From Symbiodinium natans (lineage: Eukaryota; Sar; Dinophyceae; Suessiales; Symbiodiniaceae), in contig CAJNDS010002126.1 of assembly GCA_905221605.1 (NCBI GenBank), positions 353,501 to 417,500 of the forward strand: a stretch of 64,000 bases of DNA, written 5' to 3'. Positions 59,062 to 64,000 of this stretch are shown here, piece after piece. Within the stretch, counting starts at the first letter, position 1, and the number at the start of each line of letters is the position of its first letter. The notes beneath the pieces are model-generated. The model saw only the letters and a list, made by a program, of their open reading frames with translations. It was not told the DNA's origin and did no database searches. A program made the position numbers and the translations under genes.

Positions 59062-59215
59062 CTAAATACATACATACATAAATACATCTGTATTTACATA
59101 CATAAATAATGTATATATATATATAACAAAAATAGTAATGCTAATCATAAATACATCTGTATTTCTATATATATATATATATATATATAAATAGTAATGC
59201 TGATCATAGCAATTC
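59062..59215. repeat. AT-rich tandem hairpin repeat
   Basis: The perfect 16-base palindrome AAATACATCTGTATTT occurs at 59080-59095 and again at 59149-59164, each followed by a TA-dinucleotide run and AATAGTAATGCT(A/G)ATCAT. It is a 69 bp unit in two copies, in sharp contrast to the GC-rich surroundings. Confidence 0.85.
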
Positions 59216-59689
59216 AAGAACAATAACATTTATGGCCCCTTCCTTAAGGCACCTTACATATTAGGGGGGCCGTAGTATGCCAGGGACCCCCCCCCCCCAA
59301 AAAAAAAAAAGACCATCCTTTAGAGAACTGACCACATTGGGTGCTGTGCTAAGTAGGGTTTAGGGTTTAGGGTCTAGGGTTCCAAAGGGACGCCGCCACT
59401 CTTTGTGAACAGCCGCCCATGTGGTCGCCCAAGACCTTGAACCCCGAGCCAAGCCCCGAAGCCTTCTCCCTCAACCTAAACCCTAACTAAACCCTAAACC
59501 CTAAACCCTAAGCCCTAAACCCCAAACCCGAGAAATTCTAAAGCCCCACTAGTCCCTGAACCGCTAAACTCGCTAACCCCTCAATCCAAACACACCCTGA
59601 ACCCAGACCCTAAACCCCTAAACCTTAAACCCTAAAACCATAACGCCAAACCCCCAAGCCCGAAAACTCCTAAGACCCTAAAACCCCCA

Positions 59690-59835
59690 AACCCGAAAAC
59701 CCCTAAACCCCCAAAACCCTAAAACCCCTAAAACCCCTAAAACCCCTAAAACCCCTAAAACCCCTAAAACCCCTAAAACCCCTAAAACCCCTAAAACCCC
59801 TAAAACCCCTAAAACCCCTAAAACCCCTCAACCCT
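59690..59835 (+). repeat. CCCCTAAAA array (9-base unit)
   Basis: About 15 units of CCCCTAAAA. As nine bases is a multiple of three, the minus strand reads GFRGFRGFR..., which is not a gene. Confidence 0.95.
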
Positions 59836-59867
59836 ACACCCCTAACCCTAAAACCCCCTAAACCCAG

Positions 59868-59991
59868 GTCATCCGGGGAGGTGGTGGTCTCCTCGAATGC
59901 GCTCGCGGCGACGGTGTTGCCCTCTGCGCCCGTCGCGCCCTCGCCGCCCGCTGCGCCATCGCCCGTGGCGTCCCCGCCCGCGGCAGCGGAG
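59868..59991 (+). CDS. Candidate internal exon, Ala/Pro-rich linker
   Basis: The acceptor is a telomere unit ending CCCAG|G. Frame SSGEVVVSSNALAATVLPSA then PVAPSPPAAPSPVASPPAAA-E, donor GTGGGG at 59992. High GC3, disordered linker character, phase 0 donor. Confidence 0.5.
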
Positions 59992-60176
59992 GTGGGGGGC
60001 ATTTCGGGTCCAGGGATTAGGGTGTAGGAAAGTCCAGGGCTTAGGTGGATCGAGGGTTTATATAGGATTTCGGAGTTAGAGTTTGGAGTTTCGGGGGCAA
60101 TTGGGCACGTTTGGGACTGCGTAGGGAGTTTGCGTTGATCAGGGGTTGAGGGCTCAAGGCTGGATTTGTTTCGGGT

Positions 60177-60250
60177 TTAGGGTTTAGGGTTTAGGGTTTA
60201 GGGTTTAGGGTTTAGGGTTTAGGGTTTAGGGTTTAGGGTTTAGGGTTTAG
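60177..60250 (-). repeat. TTTAGGG array
   Basis: About 11 pure heptamers. Confidence 0.95.
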
Positions 60251-60438
60251 GACTTAGAGTTTAGGGTATTCATCTTGCTGGGCTTGGACTTAGCACGCGT
60301 TGAGGACCACGCAGCTGGGGCTTTCTTGTGAGGCTTTGACAAACCCTAAACCCTAAACCCTAAACCCTAAACCCTAAACCCTAAACCCTAAACCCTAAGC
60401 CCTAAACCCTCGAGTTGCCTTCAGCTCAATGGTGCTAG

Positions 60439-60510
60439 GCAACCCCCTCCTCCGCGATATCTGTCATCGAGGAGGACAGGGAGGATGCCGAGGTGGCCCT
60501 GTATACTTAG
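60439..60510 (+). CDS. Candidate C-terminal exon, acidic
   Basis: Acceptor TGGTGCTAG|G, frame ATPSSAISVIEEDREDAEVA then LYT and TAG at 60508-60510; the TAG overlaps the start of a TTTAGGG array (CTTAGGG), so the repeat itself supplies the stop codon. Confidence 0.45.
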   Translation, partial: ATPSSAISVIEEDREDAEVALYT

Positions 60511-60830
60511 GGTTTAGGGTTTAGGGTTTAGGGTTTAGGGTTTAGGGTTTAGGGTTACCCGAACCCTACACTCCTAAACCCCTGGAGCCCAGGGTCCCGA
60601 CCCACGGTTTAGGGTTTAGGGTTTAGGGTTTAGGGTTTAGGGTTTAGGGTTTAGGGTTCCCGAACCCTACACTCCTAAACCCCTGGAGCCCAGGGTCCCG
60701 ACCCACGGTTTAGGGTTTAGGGTTTAGGGTTTAGGGTTTAGGGTTTCGGGTTTAGGGTTTCGGGTTTAGAGTTTAGGGTTTAAGGTTTTGGGTTTAGGGT
60801 TTAGGGTTTAGGGTTTGGGAGGCTTTTGGG
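60511..60830. repeat. TTTAGGG arrays separated by two copies of a 50 bp repeat
   Basis: TTTAGGG runs at 60508-60555, 60606-60657 and 60707-60820. Between them lie the 50 bp units at 60558-60607 and 60659-60708, giving a 101 bp composite repeat (unit plus array). Confidence 0.9.
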
Positions 60831-61224
60831 AGGCGGGAGTTTGTGGCCCTGAAGGCCCGACATTTTTCTGCACCCCGAAAGCCCTAAAGCTGTGGGAGGA
60901 GTTGATTCCCAGCTTCCCCCCACAGCCGGCAGAGGGTTGAGGGTTTATAGGGTTTCGGGTTGAGAGTTTACGGCTTCGGGCTCAGGGTTTAGGAATCCTT
61001 TTCTTGTGGGAGGAATTTTGGCACCCGACAACCCGGAGGATCCTCTTCTTCCGTATTTCGGGTTTCTAGCCACCATGGGAAACAGCTCTTCAGGCCCCTA
61101 CGCCTTCAGAAAGCCCTGAGCTTATGTGAGTCAAGGAGCCCGGGCCCAGAAGTCCTCAATGGCAACCCCATCAGCCCCTTCGCAGGCCCCCATCGTTGTC
61201 CGCTCCATACCTCATCTGCCCCAA

Positions 61225-61365
61225 ACCGCAAACCCTAAACCCCAAACCCTAAACCCTAAACCCCAAACCCAAAACCCCAAACCCCAAACCCCAAACCCCA
61301 AACCCTAAACCCTAAACCCCAAACCCTAAACCCTAAACCCCAAACCCTAAACCCCAAACCGTTTC
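61225..61365 (+). repeat. CCCTAAA/CCCCAAA array
   Basis: About 20 units alternating CCCTAAA and CCCCAAA. Confidence 0.9.
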
Positions 61366-61449
61366 ACTCACAAGCCAGGTAGGAGCGCAGCCAGGCTCCC
61401 GCGGAGGTTTTTGGGATTTCTGGGCTGTGGGGGGGCATCGGGGGCCTTA

Positions 61450-61560
61450 GAAGGTTTAGGGTTTAGGGTTTAGGGTTTAGGGTTCAGGGTTCAGGATTTA
61501 GGGTTTAGGGTTTAGGGTTTAGGGTTCAGGATTTAGGGTTTAGGGTTTCGGGTTTACGTC
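61450..61560 (-). repeat. TTTAGGG/TTCAGGG/TTCAGGA array
   Basis: About 15 units; the TTCAGGA-TTTAGGG pair occurs twice at about 40 bp spacing. Confidence 0.9.
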
Positions 61561-61751
61561 GTTTTCAGGTTTGGGTCACATCTCTGGGTCATGGGTACTG
61601 GGATTTGGTAGGCGTACGTGCAGGGAGCGAAGGTGGAGTTGTAGGCATTTTGGGTAGAGTTGAATAAGGGTCTAGGCTCCGTGTATGCCTGTTTCGAGTT
61701 TCCCAGCCCAGCTTGGCTGTTACAGGTAGCTGCAGGTAGCTAGTCTCTTAG

Positions 61752-61855
61752 GAACCCTAAACCCTAAACCCTAAACCCTAAACCCTAAACCCTAAACCCT
61801 AAACCCTAAACCCTAAACCCTAAACCCTAAACCCTAAACCCTAAACCCTAAACGA
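61752..61855 (+). repeat. CCCTAAA array
   Basis: About 14 pure heptamers, followed by about 240 bp unique sequence (61856-62090) with only a minus-strand frame of 77 codons, not called. Confidence 0.95.
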
Positions 61856-62094
61856 CCTGCAAAGGACGAACTTAATCTGATCATGGCGTCGGTGGGCCCT
61901 GTGGACTGCGCCCGATGTCATCCTCAGAAATAGACCCTTGGGATTTAGGCTCCCCCTGAAAGACCCTGAGAGTAAAAGCTCAAAAACCCCCTGTTTTAGA
62001 ACTTTCAGGGTCCGAAAACTCAAAGAAAAAGGTGGCTTTGAACTTTCAGTCGAAAACCTGCACGTCAAAGCCACCCGCCGCTGTTGGGCTGGCT

Positions 62095-62170
62095 TAGGGT
62101 TTAGGGTTTAGGGTTTAGGGTTCAGGGTTCAGGGTTCAGGGTTTAGGGTTTAGGGTTTAGGATTCAGGGT
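62095..62170 (-). repeat. TTTAGGG/TTCAGGG array
   Basis: About 10 units. The region 62171-62890 holds degenerate CCCTAAA (62505-62620) and unique sequence; a short possible exon lies at 62650-62715 but its frame is ambiguous. Confidence 0.85.
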
Positions 62171-62897
62171 AGGCCTGGCAGGACACTCATCTGCCCTGAA
62201 CCTGTGGCTAAAGGTCCACAAAGGCCCATGAACCCTAAACCCTAAAGCCTTAATCCAAGGCAACGCTCACCCTGAGACATTGGTGGTTTAACAAAGTTTG
62301 CATTCCTCGTGCGGTCGCGGCTTTAAGACCTTCCTCAACCCACTTGAAGCACCGAACCCTAACCAGCCTATAGCCGGACCCTCCCCCTACATGAATCCAA
62401 AACCTTTTTAAACCCTAGATCCTAAACCCCAACCCCAATTAATCCTACCAGCCCAAAACCATGAGAGCCCTCCAAGCCCCCAAACCCTTAAGAGCCTTAA
62501 ACCCCCAACCCTAACCCTAAGCCCTAAACCCTAAAACCCTAAACCCTAAACCCTAAACCCTGAACCCTGAACCCCAAACCCTAAACCCTAGACCCTACAC
62601 CCTAAACCCTAAACCCCCTAAAACCCTTCAAGCCTTCAAAGCCGGCAACCCAAACTCCGCAGTGACAGGCCTCGAGGAGGCCCAGCCCGCTCAGGACCCT
62701 CCGCACGCCTCGGGCTTGGTGTAGGGTTTAGGGTTTAGGGTTTAGGGTTTGAGATTCCACTACAAACCCTCTGCATCCATAAGCCGGAAGATAGGCTCTA
62801 CACATATGCCCAAAGCGCCCGAGCATTTTGCATCCTGCACCCGGAGCCCGGAAGCCCCACGAAGCACAATAAAACACAGCAAAGCCTCAAACACCAG

Positions 62898-62972
62898 GAG
62901 GAGGAAGAGGAAGAGGAAGAGGAGGACACCGAGGCTGAGGAGGACTGCTGGGACACCCTTTCGGGCCTCGTG
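62898..62972 (+). CDS. Candidate internal exon, polyglutamate
   Basis: Acceptor AAACACCAG|G, then nine Glu codons, DTEAEEDCWDTLSGLV, donor GTGATT at 62973. 75 bases in phase 0. Highly acidic, as in nuclear or chromatin proteins, but no domain. The complementary frame reads a serine run and is not favoured. Confidence 0.45.
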
Positions 62973-63858
62973 GTGATTTCGGGCCGTGAAGTTGTTGGGG
63001 CATCACTCGAGTGCGCGGGCTTAGGGGTTCCAGACACTGAATCCTACAACCCCGAGCTCCAAACCCGAAACGCAGGGTGAGAGAGCTGTTTAGGAGGCTG
63101 GGAGTTCGGTTTGGGGCAGCTGCACAATCGAAGCATGCCCTTGGGGGTGTTCAGGGTTAGTGAGGCCTTGAAAGCCAAAACGGGTATTTCTCAAATCCTG
63201 ATACCCCAACACCTTAAACACCAACAGCTCTCACTCGACCCGAAAAGACCTTCCCCCCCCCCCCCGCCCTTCCTCCCAAACGAGAACCACAAGCTTCCGC
63301 CTCCTCGCCCTGGAAGCATGAACAAAAGCGGCTCCGGGAGCCAAATGCCCCTGAATGAAGGACATGCGCCTAGCTAGTATAGAATGATCTCATTTTATGA
63401 CATACGCAAACCCCTAAACCCTAGACCCGGTACTGTATTCTTTAATGAGGGGCAAGGGGGGGGCTCTTTATGGCTCTGTGGACCCAGCCGCAACACGTGG
63501 CCAGATGCCGCCGGATACGTCACAGCCCGCGGAGCCCAGTGCAGGCTGGCTGCCCCTGAACCCTTCAACCCTCAACCCTAAACCCTAAACCCCTTTAACC
63601 CTCAAACCCTCGAAGCTCTGAAGCTCCGAACGCCCAAGCCCCTAAACCCGTAAGCCCCCAAATCCTACACCCCTAAACCCCTCACTCAATCCGTGTAAGT
63701 AAGGCTAAGGCTGAGGATTGAAGACGCTTCTTTAGGCAAATCCTGCACGCGCTGCTACTTTGTGCTAATGCATGGTGAGCGAGTCGCAGGCGCTGGAGGC
63801 GTTGATGAGGAGATCAGTATCATTGAAGCTGGGTGGCACTAAACCGAGCTCTCATGCT

Positions 63859-63933
63859 ATGGCCTGCAAATGGGGCTCATTGCTTGTTTTCGGCCTGACA
63901 GTCTTGTCAGCCCGGGCGTTTCATTCAGAATGA
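63859..63933 (+). CDS. Possible first exon with signal peptide
   Basis: ATG at 63859 opens MACKWGSLLVFGLTVLSARA-FHSE, a textbook-shaped signal peptide (charged start, hydrophobic core, Ala-x-Ala-like SARA site). A TGA follows at 63931 unless a splice removes it. The window ends 67 bases later, so the gene, if real, lies mainly outside. Confidence 0.3.
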   Translation: MACKWGSLLVFGLTVLSARAFHSE

Positions 63934-64000
63934 AGGGATGGCGGGTAAGTAGAAGCCGCACTGCTTTTGAAACCAAGGAAGATGATGATGACCTTCCTGC

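Noticed and set aside
59703-60002. Minus-strand open frame with GFRGFRGFR repeats
   Set aside because: It is the translation of the 9-base CCCCTAAAA array joined to the complement of the + strand Ala/Pro exon; no independent coding evidence.
1-64000. Dinoflagellate spliced-leader relic sequences, which would have confirmed the lineage
   Set aside because: I looked for the leader's TTTTGGCTCAAG end by eye and did not find it; its absence in genomic DNA is not informative.

Overview
The window looks like the left end of a nuclear chromosome or contig from a TTTAGGG-telomere protist, most likely a dinoflagellate (Symbiodiniaceae-like). Four things point there. The sequence opens with a telomere in the correct orientation (CCCTAAA on the + strand at the left end). 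Degenerate CCCTAAA/TTTAGGG arrays, in both orientations, recur through all 64 kb. Every convincing coding island reads on the + strand, as in dinoflagellate unidirectional gene arrays. The retrotransposon is a LINE with APE-type endonuclease, reverse transcriptase and a CCTTA tail. No bacterial-style genes, operons, CRISPR or recognisable tRNA/rRNA genes were seen. Species is inference only.

Layout. 1-6.4 kb: telomere end and subtelomere, with a ~1.3 kb block carrying a membrane-segment exon present twice (69-1470 and 4994-6400) on either side of a Cys-rich repeat gene (2.37-3.53 kb). 6.4-21.8 kb: telomere-like arrays separated by 50-150 bp unique islands; many islands read as single high-GC3 exons with AG acceptors, and several end in stop codons (7.33, 10.04, 11.34, 11.73, 12.28, 16.19, 19.27, 21.75 kb), so this part holds the tails of several small-exon genes. 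It also contains MITE-like inverted-repeat elements and one 678 bp element with 132 bp terminal direct repeats. 22.2-27.5 kb: one near-complete LINE whose endonuclease-RT frame is broken only by two in-frame TGA codons. 27.7-28.0 kb: end of a further gene. 28.4-43.8 kb: a chain of phase-0 exons that I tentatively join as one multipass membrane protein resembling the FUSC/aromatic-acid-exporter group, interrupted by an AT-richer 1.8 kb insertion at 35.4-37.2 kb. 45.9-51.2 kb: two tandem diverged copies of a gene unit about 2.6 kb long. 52-53.1 kb: another gene tail. 55.4-57.85 kb: a chromodomain split over three exons. 58.5-64 kb: further gene tails and repeats, with a possible signal-peptide start at the right edge.

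Main theme. The introns are built largely of telomere-type repeat, and in several places the repeat itself appears to supply the 3' splice site: TTTAG|G on one strand, and the variants CCCTAAG|G, CCCTCAG| and CCCAG|G on the other. Exon boundaries are visual inferences without transcript data. Domain calls other than the LINE and the chromodomain are tentative.
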